This document shows positions 9,218 to 17,197 of a stretch of 64,000 nucleotides of DNA, piece after piece. Position 1 is the stretch's first letter; each line of letters opens with the position of its first letter. Origin of the DNA: Oscillospiraceae bacterium (GTDB lineage: Bacteria; Bacillota; Clostridia; Oscillospirales; Oscillospiraceae); NCBI GenBank assembly GCA_902765025.1, contig CACWYC010000012.1, positions 23,648-87,647 on the forward strand, in the 5' to 3' direction. The translations under genes and the position numbers were made by a program. The notes below the pieces were generated by a model. It saw only the letters and a list, made by a program, of their open reading frames with translations, was not told where the DNA came from and did not search any database.

Positions 9218-10033
9218 TTACTTCTCTTTCACATAGGAGACGATATATTCCGTGCGCTCCGGGGCGGCGAAGCCGGGGTCGGCGAACGTGAAGCGGCCTG
9301 TGTGGCCCTCCTCCTGCATGGTCATGTCGAAATGACACAGGGCGATGCCCATATCCACCTTCTGGATGTCCCCCAGCGGGGTGTCCCGCATGGTGCGCTC
9401 CTCGTAGAAATGGACGGTGTCGCCCGCCACCACCGCCCGCCAGGGCTGCTTGTTGGTGGCGGAGGGGGCCCAGCGCATCAGCTCCAGGGCGGAGGCGAAG
9501 TCCCCCGCCTGGGCCGGGGACAGGGCGGCGGAGAAATCGCCACGGTAATACAGCTTTTCAAAGGCAATGCGGTCGTCGGCCTTCAAGCCCTTGCGCATCA
9601 GCGTGTCCCGGACGGAGCGCTTTTGGGCGGCGTGGCCCACAGGGCTGGCTACCGCCATCACCTCGTCGTGGGTCACCGCCATGGCGGCCTCGAAGGCGGG
9701 GCGATTGATGGACGCGGCCAGCATCACCGTGCCCAGACCCAGGGAGGCGGCGTAGAGACAGGCGCTCTCGAAGCTGTAGCCATAGGCCAGCTCGTAGTGG
9801 GGCTGACGGCCCACCTTGGCGCACAGATACAGGTCGGCCCCCACCACCACAGGGCTGGTAAGGCCGTGGGCGGCGCTGTCCAGCAGGCGGAACTCCACCG
9901 GCACGCCGAAGGGATTGGCGGCGTCCGCCACATAGGCCAGCAGGGCCTCCCGCTGGGCCACGGTGATGCCGGTGCCGTCAAAGGTGCGGACGCTCTTGCG
10001 GCGGCGGATGGCCTCTTTGGCAGAAAACAACAT
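9218..10033 (-). CDS. Nitroreductase-family FMN protein
   Basis: 271 residues. The N-terminal RRRKSVRTFDG is the FMN-phosphate binding signature of the nitroreductase family, and APSATNKQPWR near residue 185 is the second flavin-contact motif. The Pfam-type layout is the putative TM-nitroreductase subgroup with an internal repeat-like arrangement. The start at 10033 is supported by GGAAAGGAG just upstream; longer upstream codons have no binding site. It probably reduces quinone or nitro compounds with NAD(P)H, but the natural substrate is unknown. It is monocistronic: terminators lie on both sides. Confidence 0.85.
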   Translation of the reverse strand: MLFSAKEAIRRRKSVRTFDGTGITVAQREALLAYVADAANPFGVPVEFRLLDSAAHGLTSPVVVGADLYLCAKVGRQPHYELAYGYSFESACLYAASLGLGTVMLAASINRPAFEAAMAVTHDEVMAVASPVGHAAQKRSVRDTLMRKGLKADDRIAFEKLYYRGDFSAALSPAQAGDFASALELMRWAPSATNKQPWRAVVAGDTVHFYEERTMRDTPLGDIQKVDMGIALCHFDMTMQEEGHTGRFTFADPGFAAPERTEYIVSYVKEK

Positions 10034-10134
10034 AGGATAATCTCCTTTCCCGGTATGAATCATTTCCTCCACATTATAGGATAGAGTGGGGCGTATATCA
10101 AAGGCCTGTTGGGTAATTTTTCCATCCCGTTTCG

Positions 10135-10166
10135 ACAAAAGGCCGCAAGCCCATGGCTTGCGGCCC
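10135..10166 (-). terminator. Intrinsic terminator after hslO
   Basis: GGCCGCAAGCC and GGCTTGCGGCC pair around AT-rich loop bases, followed on the minus strand by TTTT. It separates hslO from the nitroreductase gene. Confidence 0.8.
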
Positions 10167-10184
10167 TCTGCGTTTTTTGGTCTG

Positions 10185-11069
10185 TCAAATCTCTTGCAGC
10201 AGCTTTTCCAGATCGGCGGCGGTGAAGTCATACACCGCGTCGCAGAACTGGCAGGTCATCCGGCAGCCGCCCTGGTCGTGGAGAATGGCCTCCAGCTCGT
10301 CGCGGCCCAGGGAGATCAGCGCCCGCTCCACCCGGTCCCGGGAGCAGTAGCAGCGGTATTCCACAGGGGTGGAGTCCAAAATCTTCAGGTCAAAGTCGGA
10401 CATGACGGTGCGCAGCAGGTGCTCCGGGTCGTCGTCCTCCGCCAGGAGGGCCGACACGCTGGGGGCCGCCATGATGCCGCCCTCCACCTTGCAGATGGTG
10501 TCCTCCCCCGCGCCGGGCATCAGCTGGATGAGGTAGCCGCCGGCGGCCTTGACGCTCTGGTCCCGGTCCACCAGCACCCCCAGGCCGCAGGCGGTGGGAA
10601 TCTGCTCCGACTCCACAAAGTAGGCGGCGATGTCCTCGGCGATCTCGCCGCCCAGCAGATCCACGGTGCCCACATAGGGCTCCTTCATGTGCAGATCCTT
10701 GATGACCGTCAGCGTGCCCTCGCTGCCCACAGCGGTGCCCACGTCCAGCTTGCCGTCCGGCCGCAGGGGTAGGTCCACGGCGGGATTGACCACGTAGCCC
10801 CGGACGTTGCCCTCCGCATCGGACACCGCCAGCACGGTGCCCAGAGGGCCGCCGCCCTTGATTTGCAGCGTCAGGCTGGCGCCGTGGCCCTTCAGGGCGT
10901 TGCCCATCAGACTGCAGCCGGACAGAGCCCGGCCCAGGGCCGCCGTGGCCACCGGCAGGGTGTGGTGAATCTGGCGGGCACGCTCCACGATTCCGCGACT
11001 GCTGATGGCCGCCGCCTGCACCATGCCGTCAGAGGAAATTGCTCTTACGATACGATCCACGATAGTCAT
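10185..11069 (-). CDS. hslO: Hsp33 redox-regulated chaperone
   Basis: 294 residues with the Hsp33 fold order: DRIVRAISSDGMVQA at the start, a GPLGTVLA strand region, GYVVNP, and the C-terminal redox switch with Cys-X-Cys (CYCSRDR near residue 237) and Cys-X2-Cys (TCQFCDAVYDF near residue 270) that bind zinc in the reduced form. Oxidation activates it as a cytoplasmic holdase. ATG at 11069 touches AAAGGA with no spacer, whereas GTG three codons later (11060) would have an ideal spacing, so the true start may be 11060. It is followed by a terminator and lies 45 bases after the methyltransferase gene on the same strand. Confidence 0.93.
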   Translation of the reverse strand: MTIVDRIVRAISSDGMVQAAAISSRGIVERARQIHHTLPVATAALGRALSGCSLMGNALKGHGASLTLQIKGGGPLGTVLAVSDAEGNVRGYVVNPAVDLPLRPDGKLDVGTAVGSEGTLTVIKDLHMKEPYVGTVDLLGGEIAEDIAAYFVESEQIPTACGLGVLVDRDQSVKAAGGYLIQLMPGAGEDTICKVEGGIMAAPSVSALLAEDDDPEHLLRTVMSDFDLKILDSTPVEYRCYCSRDRVERALISLGRDELEAILHDQGGCRMTCQFCDAVYDFTAADLEKLLQEI

Positions 11070-11113
11070 TCCTTTGCAGAAGAGTCCCGCCCCCGAAGGA
11101 GCGGGGTGATGGT

Positions 11114-11848
11114 TTATTTTCGGATGGCGGAGAAGTAAATCCGCTGCTCGTCCTGCCGGGGCCGGCGCAGCACGCCGTCGCCGTAGGTGCGGATGTCGGT
11201 AAAGCACGCCTCATGGAGCCACGCCGTCAGCTGGGCCACGGTGTAGTACCGCTGGCGGTGGTGCTCAAAGCTGCGGCGCCAAGCGCCGTTTGGCTGCCGG
11301 CGGAACAGATCCACGTAGTAGTGGCACACGCCCCGGGTCACTTCCGTCCGCCAGACGCAGTAGCTGTCCTCGTTCTCGTCCAAATACACCTGGCCGTCCA
11401 ACGCGGCGAATTTGGCCGCCGAATGGACGTCAAACACCAGCACGCCGCCGGGGGCGATGAAGAGATGGAGCCGGGCGAAGGTGCGGCGCACGTCGGCGGG
11501 GGCGGTGAGATAGTTGAGGCTGTCCAGGCAGCAGACGGCGGCGTCCACCGTGCCGTACAAATCCAGCCGGGGCATGGACTGGTGGAGGAACAGGGGCGGT
11601 ATCCCCTCCCCCGTCTTGCTCATGGCCTGGGAGAGCATATCCTCGCTGCCGTCCACGCCGATCATCTCGTGGCCCCGCTCTGCCAGCAGCCAGGTCATGG
11701 TGCCGGTGCCGCAGGCCAGATCCAGCACCGTGTGGCTGCCGATGCGGCTGCGCTTCATCAGCTTTTCCAGAAAGTCGGCCCGGCGGGCATAGGCCACGTC
11801 CCGGGTCAGGCCGTCATAGGCCCCGGCCAGGGCCTCATAGGCGCTCAT
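11114..11848 (-). CDS. Class I SAM-dependent methyltransferase
   Basis: 244 residues. Motif I VLDLACGTGTMTWLLAE (about residue 42) and the acidic loop GVDGSEDML show a Rossmann-type methyltransferase; VDAAVCCLDSLNYL is the motif IV region. Its start ATGA overlaps the yerC stop by 4 bases, so translation is coupled. This family member occurs commonly in Clostridia but its target is not defined by sequence. It and hslO probably share the yerC promoter. Confidence 0.85.
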   Translation of the reverse strand: MSAYEALAGAYDGLTRDVAYARRADFLEKLMKRSRIGSHTVLDLACGTGTMTWLLAERGHEMIGVDGSEDMLSQAMSKTGEGIPPLFLHQSMPRLDLYGTVDAAVCCLDSLNYLTAPADVRRTFARLHLFIAPGGVLVFDVHSAAKFAALDGQVYLDENEDSYCVWRTEVTRGVCHYYVDLFRRQPNGAWRRSFEHHRQRYYTVAQLTAWLHEACFTDIRTYGDGVLRRPRQDEQRIYFSAIRK

Positions 11849-12159
11849 TTATCGCTGTCTTTCATCTTCTCCAGCACGCTCTCATAGCCGCCGGCGCCGT
11901 TGATGAGGCTGCGGTTGACACGGCTGATGGTGGCGCTGGAAGCACCGGTTTTCTCCAGAATCTCCTGGTAAATCATGCCCTCGTTCAGCAGCGTGGCCAC
12001 CTCGTAGCGCTGCTCCATGGCGCGCAGCTCCGAGATGGTGCACAGATCCTGGAAGAACTGGTAGCACTCCTCCGGGGTCTCCAACGTGAGAATGGCGCGA
12101 TAGAGAAGGTCGCTCTTCTCCTTCTTGGCAATTTTGGACTTGGCTGCTCTAATAGCCAT
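11845..12159 (-). CDS. yerC: TrpR-like regulator, YerC/YecD family
   Basis: 104 residues. The part from about residue 18 to 95 (YRAILTLETPEECYQFFQDLCTIS, then a helix-turn-helix EILEKTGASSATISRVNRSL) matches the TrpR/YerC fold, an all-helical dimeric DNA-binding protein related to the tryptophan repressor. GAGGAGG sits upstream of the ATG at 12159. It leads an operon with the methyltransferase (4-base overlap) and perhaps hslO. Its own promoter holds a perfect 18-bp palindrome between -35 and -10, which suggests autoregulation. The effector is not known from sequence; an aromatic amino acid is an inference from the family and from the similar operator at the ABC importer leader near 17,200. 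Confidence 0.88.
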   Translation of the reverse strand: MAIRAAKSKIAKKEKSDLLYRAILTLETPEECYQFFQDLCTISELRAMEQRYEVATLLNEGMIYQEILEKTGASSATISRVNRSLINGAGGYESVLEKMKDSDK

Positions 12160-12198
12160 CGTTCCGCCTCCTCGTGTACTTTTACACTTTACTGTGTG

Positions 12199-12227
12199 AG
12201 TATAACACTTTCGCAAGCGAAAGTAAA
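12199..12227 (-). promoter_or_regulatory. yerC promoter with palindromic operator
   Basis: On the minus strand TTTACT (12222-12227), a 17-base spacer and TATACT (12199-12204). The spacer contains the perfect inverted repeat ACTTTCGCTTGCGAAAGT (12207-12224), ideally placed to block RNA polymerase. The transcription start would lie about 30 bases before the yerC start codon. Confidence 0.7.
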
Positions 12228-12250
12228 GGGTCTTCTTGCTGTTATTTCGC

Positions 12251-13084
12251 CTATTCCCGGGCCGGGCGGCGGGAGGGGGCGCAGCCGAACCGCTTTTTGT
12301 AGGCCCGGGAGAAGGTGGAGTAATCCTGGTAGCCGCAGCGCTCCGCCGTGTCGGTGAGGCTGGCGCCGGACTGCAAAAGCTGCTGGGCCAATAAGAGCCG
12401 CTTTTCCGTCACGTAGCTGTGGATGCTGTACCCCGTCTCCGCCCGGAAGCGGCGCATCATGTGGTATTTGCTCAGGTAAAACCGGCCCGCCAGGTCGTCG
12501 ATGGACAGGGGGTCCGTCAGATGGGTGTTGAGATAGTGGAGGATGTCCAGCACCTTGGTGTCGCCGGCGTGGGCGTCCACGCTGTCGCCCCGGAGGACGC
12601 GGCGGTTCACCGCCACCATCAGCTGGGCGAACAGCGCCTCCTGCAGCAGCGCGCTGCCGAAGCCGCCCTCCACTCCGGCCCGCTCCAGCTTGCCGAACAG
12701 CTCCCGGATGCCGTCACCCGCCGCCACGCGGAACACGTAGCGGAACTGCTGCTGGGCCAGGGCAAAGCACTCGTCCATCTCCTCTCCCCCGGGCAGGCTG
12801 CGGAGATAGGACGGGGAGATGTAGAGAATCATCCGCTCGTAGAAGTCGCCGTCAGCCACCTCCGGGCGGTGGATACTGCCCCGGCCCACCAGCACGCAAT
12901 CCCCGCTTTGCAGGTGGTAGTGCTCGCCCTCCACGGCGTAATCCGCCCGGCCCGCCAGCAGGAAAATGATTTTATGAAAGGTATGATAGTGAAACGAAAA
13001 GGTCTCCCGGGCGTTATCCGCCAGGTGGAAAAGACGGAAATTCTCGTGGAGATAGCCCCGCTGTTCATACTGTAACGGCTCCAT
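12251..13084 (-). CDS. AraC-family transcriptional regulator with N-terminal cupin
   Basis: 277 residues. Residues about 15-95 form a cupin-like sensor (FSFHYHTFHKIIFLLAG, GDCVLVGRGSIHRPEV) and about 180-277 hold two helix-turn-helix motifs: LSIDDLAGRFYLSKYHMMRRFRAETG and LTDTAERCGYQDYSTFSRAYKKRFG, the classical AraC signature. The ATG at 13084 has GGAGGG upstream. Such proteins usually sense a sugar and control nearby catabolic genes; a link with the glycan operon at 1-9,159 is possible but unproven. A minus-strand promoter-like pair TTGCAC (13139-13144), 18-base spacer, TATTAT (13115-13120) lies upstream. Confidence 0.9.
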   Translation of the reverse strand: MEPLQYEQRGYLHENFRLFHLADNARETFSFHYHTFHKIIFLLAGRADYAVEGEHYHLQSGDCVLVGRGSIHRPEVADGDFYERMILYISPSYLRSLPGGEEMDECFALAQQQFRYVFRVAAGDGIRELFGKLERAGVEGGFGSALLQEALFAQLMVAVNRRVLRGDSVDAHAGDTKVLDILHYLNTHLTDPLSIDDLAGRFYLSKYHMMRRFRAETGYSIHSYVTEKRLLLAQQLLQSGASLTDTAERCGYQDYSTFSRAYKKRFGCAPSRRPARE

Positions 13085-13192
13085 AAGCCCTCCAAACGCG
13101 CATGATTTGCCTATATAATAGCATAGATTGGGCGTATCGTGCAAGCACTTCTGTGCAATCCTCCAAAAATCCGACGCTCCGGCCCCTTTCTA

Positions 13193-13221
13193 TGGCCTTT
13201 TGCCTGTCGGTGTGGTATAAT
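13193..13221 (+). promoter_or_regulatory. Promoter of the NlpC/P60 gene (extended -10)
   Basis: TGGTATAAT ending at 13221 is an extended -10; only a weak -35 (TGGCCT, 13193-13198) is present at 17-base spacing. Confidence 0.6.
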
Positions 13222-13267
13222 AGGCTTGTTTTGTAGGAGAGAAATCTAAAAATCAGGACGGTTTACT

Positions 13268-14101
13268 ATGTTTACCCGGAAGCTTTTGTGCCTTTTGTTG
13301 GCACTGGTGCTGGCGGCCGGTCTTGTGACCACGGCTCATGCAGCCCCTCCGGTGGACCTGGACGATGCGTCCGCGGCGCTGCTGGGCGCCCTGCGGAATA
13401 AAGATATAACCCTGGCCGACAGCCGGCTGACGCTGGCGGAGGTGCTGGGGCAGGCCACCGACGAAATCGCAAAGCGCGCCTACGTGGCGGCGCTGTTGCA
13501 GGAATACGACGCCATCGAAATTGAATGTGAAGACCGCGTGAACGTGTGGCAGGACACGGACAAGGAGACCTCCCTGCTGACGCTGCGCAGCGGCAAGGTA
13601 GCCCATTTGGAGGACATCCAGGACGACTGGTATCTGGTTACCTTCGGCGACGTCACCGGCTATGTGGACAGCCAGTATGCCCACCTGGCCCACTATGCGG
13701 ACTATGAGGACACCTCCGCCGTCACCACCGAGCGGGAGGACCTGGTGGCCCTGGCCCAGGAGTGGCTGGGCACCCGGTATCGCTACGGCGGGTCCAGCAA
13801 GAGCGGCACCGACTGCTCCGGCTTCACCATGGCGGTGTTCAAGGAGTTTGGCTACAATCTGTACCACGGCGCCTCCGACCAGTATCGCAGCGCCACCCCC
13901 ATCACCACCGAGGAGCGGGATATGGGCGATTTGGTGTTCTTCTCCTTCTACGGCGACGGCCGCATCGCCCACGTGGGCATCTACATCGGCAATGGCCTGT
14001 TCATCCACGCCAGCACCAGCCGGGGCGTCATCATCAGCTCCGTGTACGAGAGCTATTACGCCAAAAACTACATCGGCGCAGCTCGCGTCCTGCCGGAATA
14101 A
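13268..14101 (+). CDS. Secreted NlpC/P60 cell-wall peptidase with SH3-like domain
   Basis: 277 residues. A signal peptide (Lys/Arg start, hydrophobic LLCLLLALVLAAGLV, cleavage near AHA-AP) directs export. An SH3b-like region (about residues 80-140, VNVWQDTDKET, LTLRSGKVAHL, DDWYLVTF) precedes the C40 peptidase domain: catalytic Cys in GTDCSGFT, His in AHVGIYIG, and the polar third residue in the strand near HAS. The enzyme would cleave stem peptides of peptidoglycan. It stands alone between a promoter with extended -10 and a bidirectional terminator. Confidence 0.9.
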   Translation: MFTRKLLCLLLALVLAAGLVTTAHAAPPVDLDDASAALLGALRNKDITLADSRLTLAEVLGQATDEIAKRAYVAALLQEYDAIEIECEDRVNVWQDTDKETSLLTLRSGKVAHLEDIQDDWYLVTFGDVTGYVDSQYAHLAHYADYEDTSAVTTEREDLVALAQEWLGTRYRYGGSSKSGTDCSGFTMAVFKEFGYNLYHGASDQYRSATPITTEERDMGDLVFFSFYGDGRIAHVGIYIGNGLFIHASTSRGVIISSVYESYYAKNYIGAARVLPE

Positions 14102-14120
14102 GGCCACGCTTCATTTGCAT

Positions 14121-14154
14121 AAAAGAGACCGCCTCCTGCGAGGCGGTCTCTTAT
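14121..14154. terminator. Bidirectional terminator between NlpC/P60 gene and ABC importer
   Basis: AGAGACCGCCT and AGGCGGTCTCT form an 11-bp stem flanked by A-run and T-rich sequence, between convergent genes. Confidence 0.85.
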
Positions 14155-14169
14155 TGCCTGTATGACGTG

Positions 14170-14964
14170 TCAGCCCAGCAGCATCTTGTCGTTGGCCTCC
14201 TGGCTGCCGCTGGCCTGGCCGAAGCGCTGCAGCAAATCCTGCACCGTCAGCTTCTTTTTCTCCTCGCCGGAGATGTCCAGCACGATGCGGCCGCCGTCCA
14301 TCATAATGAGCCGGTCGCCGTGGGCGATGGCGTCACGCATATTGTGGGTGACCATCATGGTGGTGAGGTGGTTCTCCGCCACGATGCGGTCGGACAGCGC
14401 CAGCACCTTGGCGGCGGTGCGGGGGTCCAGGGCGGCGGTGTGCTCGTCCAGCAGCAGCAGCTTGGGCTTTTCCAGCGCCGCCATCAGCAGCGTCAGCGCC
14501 TGGCGCTGGCCGCCGGAGAGCAGGCGGGTTTTCACGGTGAGGCGATCCTCCAGGCCCAGCTCCAGCGTGGCAAGCTGCTGGCGGAAAAACTCCCGCTCCT
14601 CCTTCTGGATGCCCCATTTGAAGCCGCGCCGCTTGCCGCGGCGGGCCGCCAGGGCCAGGTTTTCCTCAATCCACATATCGCCGGCGGTGCCCATCATGGG
14701 ATCCTGGAACACACGGCCCAGGTACTTGGCCCGGCGGTATTCCGGCATGTGGGTGATGTCCACGCCATCCAGGACGATGGAACCGCTGTCCACCTGGAGC
14801 GTGCCGGCAACGGCGTTGAGCATGGTGGATTTTCCGGCACCGTTGCCGCCGATAACGGTGACGAACTGGCCCGTTTCCAGCGTCAGGCTGACACCGTCCA
14901 GGGCGATCTTCTCATTGACCGTGCCGGCGTGGAAGGTCTTGCGGATGTCACGGATTTCAAGCAT
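14170..14964 (-). CDS. ABC importer ATP-binding protein (TrpXYZ-type)
   Basis: 264 residues. Walker A GGNGAGKST (about residue 40), the ABC signature LLSGGQRQALTLL (about residue 150), Walker B KLLLLDEHTAALDP and the H-loop TMMVTHNM are all present, so it should be a working ATPase. It overlaps the permease gene by 8 bases and is third in the importer operon. The family (with ABC_sub_bind binding protein and LivH-like permease) is thought to import aromatic amino acids in Firmicutes. Confidence 0.9.
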   Translation of the reverse strand: MLEIRDIRKTFHAGTVNEKIALDGVSLTLETGQFVTVIGGNGAGKSTMLNAVAGTLQVDSGSIVLDGVDITHMPEYRRAKYLGRVFQDPMMGTAGDMWIEENLALAARRGKRRGFKWGIQKEEREFFRQQLATLELGLEDRLTVKTRLLSGGQRQALTLLMAALEKPKLLLLDEHTAALDPRTAAKVLALSDRIVAENHLTTMMVTHNMRDAIAHGDRLIMMDGGRIVLDISGEEKKKLTVQDLLQRFGQASGSQEANDKMLLG

Positions 14965-15871
14965 GGCGCGGTCCTCCCTTCTTTCCTGCCCTGTGGGCGC
15001 GCCAGTAGGGCACCGCCAGGAACAGGGCCACGATGATGGCGGACAGCAGCTTCAAGTCGTTGGTGTTCAGGCCCAGCTGCAGCACCACCTGCAGCACGAT
15101 GTAGTAGATCACCGCGCCCACGGACACGCTGCAAAGCCGCAGGGCGTAGTTGCGCACCACCTTGCCCAGCACGCTCTCGCCGATGATGACGGAGGCCAGG
15201 CCGATGACGATGGCGCCGCGGCCCATGTTCACGTCGGCAGAGCCCTGGTACTGGGCCAGCAGGCCGCCGGCCATGGCCACGATGGCGTTGCTGAGGGCCA
15301 GGCCGATGACGGTGTTCCGCCCGGTGTGGATGCCCTGGGCACGGGCCATGTGGGCGTTGGCGCCGGTGGCACGGAAGCCGCAGCCCCACTCGGTGCCGCA
15401 CAGCCAGTAGAGAAACAGTACCAGCACGGCGGTGAAGAGCAGCAGCAACGGCAGGGGGTTGGTGAGATCCAAAGTGCGCACGAAGCGCTGGGACAGCAGC
15501 AGGGGGTATTTGTCCACGCCCACGGCCTGGTTGGCCTTGCCGCCCATAATCCGCAGGTTGACGGAGTACAGGGACAGCTGGGTGAGAATACCGGCCAGAA
15601 TGGCGGGGATGCCGCAGCGGGTGTGGAGCTCGCCGGTGATGAAGCCGGCCACGGCACCGCACAGCGCCGCGCACAGCAGCGCCAGCCAGGGGTTGACGCC
15701 GCCGCGAATCAGCATGACGCACACGGCGCCGCCGGTGGCCAGGGAGCCGTCCACCGTCAGGTCCGCCACGTCCAGCACCCGGAAAGTGAGGTAGACGCCG
15801 ATGGCCATCAAGCCCCACACCAGGCCCTGGGCAACAGCGCCGGGCATTGCGTTGAGCAAAGATACGATCAT
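14957..15871 (-). CDS. ABC importer permease (LivH/TrpY-like)
   Basis: 304 residues with eight or more hydrophobic segments, typical of the branched-chain-amino-acid-permease superfamily; the G(A)TNAHMARAQGI-like segment (GATGANAHMARAQGI) is the coupling-helix region. The ATG at 15871 is preferred because GGAGG lies five bases upstream, although that GGAGG belongs to a short in-frame extension starting with ATG at 15883. It acts as the membrane channel of the importer, together with the ATPase and binding lipoprotein. Confidence 0.88.
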   Translation of the reverse strand: MIVSLLNAMPGAVAQGLVWGLMAIGVYLTFRVLDVADLTVDGSLATGGAVCVMLIRGGVNPWLALLCAALCGAVAGFITGELHTRCGIPAILAGILTQLSLYSVNLRIMGGKANQAVGVDKYPLLLSQRFVRTLDLTNPLPLLLLFTAVLVLFLYWLCGTEWGCGFRATGANAHMARAQGIHTGRNTVIGLALSNAIVAMAGGLLAQYQGSADVNMGRGAIVIGLASVIIGESVLGKVVRNYALRLCSVSVGAVIYYIVLQVVLQLGLNTNDLKLLSAIIVALFLAVPYWRAHRAGKKGGPRHA

Positions 15872-15890
15872 GGTTTCCTCCATAGGAGCG

Positions 15891-15924
15891 CCCGCCCCGG
15901 GCGATAAGGCCCGGGACGGGGCGG
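15891..15924 (-). other. GC-rich hairpin between binding-protein and permease genes
   Basis: CCGCCCCGGGC and GCCCGGGACGGGGCGG form a strong stem in the 78-base gap inside the operon, without a T-run. In ABC importers such hairpins often protect the upstream binding-protein mRNA so that it is made in excess. Confidence 0.55.
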
Positions 15925-15949
15925 TGATGATAATTGGGTTACGCTTGCC

Positions 15950-16933
15950 TTACTCGGCAGCCTCGTAGCCCTCCACAGGGGTGATACCCAGCGCCTCGCA
16001 GGCGGCGGGGCTGAACTTGCGGGTGACGGGGGCGTACTCAATGGGCATGGTGGACACGTCGGCCTCGCCCTTGAGAATCTTGGCGGCCATCTTGCCGGTG
16101 GTGACGCCCAGGTCGTAGTAGCTGATGGACAGGGTAGCTACGCCGCAGCCGCCCAGCATGCCTTCCTCGCCCACGATGGCAGCCTTGCCGGCGGCCAGGG
16201 CCACGTTGTTGATGGACTCAATGTTGGAAGCGGCGGTATTGTCGGTGGGGATGTACAGCACGTCGCAGCTGTCGCAGGCCTTCTGGGTCACAGAGGACAC
16301 GTCGTTGGAATCGGTGAAGGCAAACTCCACGCACTCCACGCCGGCGGCGGTCAGCTCAGCGGTGACCACGTCCACCTGGTAGCGGGAGTTGGCCTCGGCG
16401 GAGCAGAACAGCAGGCCCACCTTCTTGGCCTCGGGGAACCACTCCAGAATCATGGCGGCCTGCTGCTTCAGGTCAGCCAGGTCGGAGGTGCCGGAGATGT
16501 TGCCGCCCACCACGCCGTTGAAGTTATCCAGCTCCAGGGCCGCATCGTAGGCGGTGATGGAGGTGCCCAGCACGGGGATGTCGGCGGTGGCGGATGCCGC
16601 GGCGGTGAGGGCGGGGGTGGCGTTGGCCATAATCAGGTCCACATCGGAGGACACAAAGCCGTTGACGATGGTGGAGCAGTTGGTGGGCTCGCCGGAGGCG
16701 TTCTGCACGTCGATGGTGACGGCGTCACCCAACTCGGCGGTCAGGGCATCCACAAAGCCCTGGGTGGCAGCGTCCAGCGCGGGGTGCTGCACCAGCTGGC
16801 AAACGCCTACGGTAAAGGACTGGGCGGCATCGTCGCCACCCTGGGGGGCCGCGCTCTCATTGGAGGCGGAGCCGCAAGCGGCCAGGGACAGCACCATAGC
16901 CAGAGCCAGCAGCAGAGCAAAAAACTTTTTCAT
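15950..16933 (-). CDS. ABC importer substrate-binding lipoprotein (ABC_sub_bind family)
   Basis: 327 residues. It begins with a lipoprotein signal: MKKFF, a hydrophobic stretch and the lipobox LSLAAC, then a Ser/Ala/Asp-rich linker. The mature part has the two-lobed periplasmic-binding-protein pattern of the ABC_sub_bind family (FTVGVCQLVQHPALD at the start, VGLLFCSAEANS, LYIPTDNTAASN, VGEEGMLGG). The ATG at 16933 has GAAGGAG upstream. It is the first structural gene after a tyrosine-rich leader peptide and terminator, so its substrate is probably tyrosine or another aromatic amino acid. Confidence 0.9.
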   Translation of the reverse strand: MKKFFALLLALAMVLSLAACGSASNESAAPQGGDDAAQSFTVGVCQLVQHPALDAATQGFVDALTAELGDAVTIDVQNASGEPTNCSTIVNGFVSSDVDLIMANATPALTAAASATADIPVLGTSITAYDAALELDNFNGVVGGNISGTSDLADLKQQAAMILEWFPEAKKVGLLFCSAEANSRYQVDVVTAELTAAGVECVEFAFTDSNDVSSVTQKACDSCDVLYIPTDNTAASNIESINNVALAAGKAAIVGEEGMLGGCGVATLSISYYDLGVTTGKMAAKILKGEADVSTMPIEYAPVTRKFSPAACEALGITPVEGYEAAE

Positions 16934-16980
16934 CTTGTCTTCTCCTTCAAATTTTGAATGATTTTCCATTGTTTTTCATC

Positions 16981-17031
16981 AAAAAAAGGACCTCGCCGCC
17001 GTGGCAAGGCCCCTTCTAAGAGAACGAGGTC
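16981..17031 (-). terminator. Attenuator-type intrinsic terminator in the ABC importer leader
   Basis: On the minus strand GACCTCG (17025-17031) pairs with CGAGGTC (16989-16995), followed by C and seven T (16981-16987). It sits after a 37-codon leader ORF and 48 bases before the first structural gene. The segment 17004-17010 inside its loop is a perfect 7-base complement of 17043-17049 at the leader-ORF end, and 16995-17005 complements 17106-17117 near codons 12-15; both pairings would break the terminator. Confidence 0.75.
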
Positions 17032-17036
17032 AGCAA

Positions 17037-17150
17037 TCAGCAGCCTTGCAGCATCCGGGCAGCATAAGTATAGCCCGCATAGCGAGCCTGGTAGGCATAA
17101 TAGAAGCCACGGGCGGCATGGAAACGCTTCATAGCGGTGAAGTGACGCAT
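17037..17150 (-). CDS. Tyrosine-rich leader peptide of the ABC importer operon
   Basis: A 37-residue ORF preceded by GAAAGGAG. Its middle reads FYYAYQARYAGYTY, with six Tyr codons within 13 codons (positions 17, 18, 20, 24, 27, 29), all six TAT or TAC, and no Trp. It is followed at once by a terminator hairpin with alternative pairings, the arrangement of ribosome-mediated transcription attenuation. Stalling at Tyr codons would free the CTG CAA GGC segment at codons 34-36 to pair inside the terminator loop; translation to the stop codon would mask it and allow termination. The peptide itself probably has no function beyond sensing charged tRNA-Tyr. Confidence 0.75.
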   Translation of the reverse strand: MRHFTAMKRFHAARGFYYAYQARYAGYTYAARMLQGC

Positions 17151-17197
17151 CGTATGGCTCCTTTCTGTCACCCGGCGGGCGGCTGGTTGATACTGAT

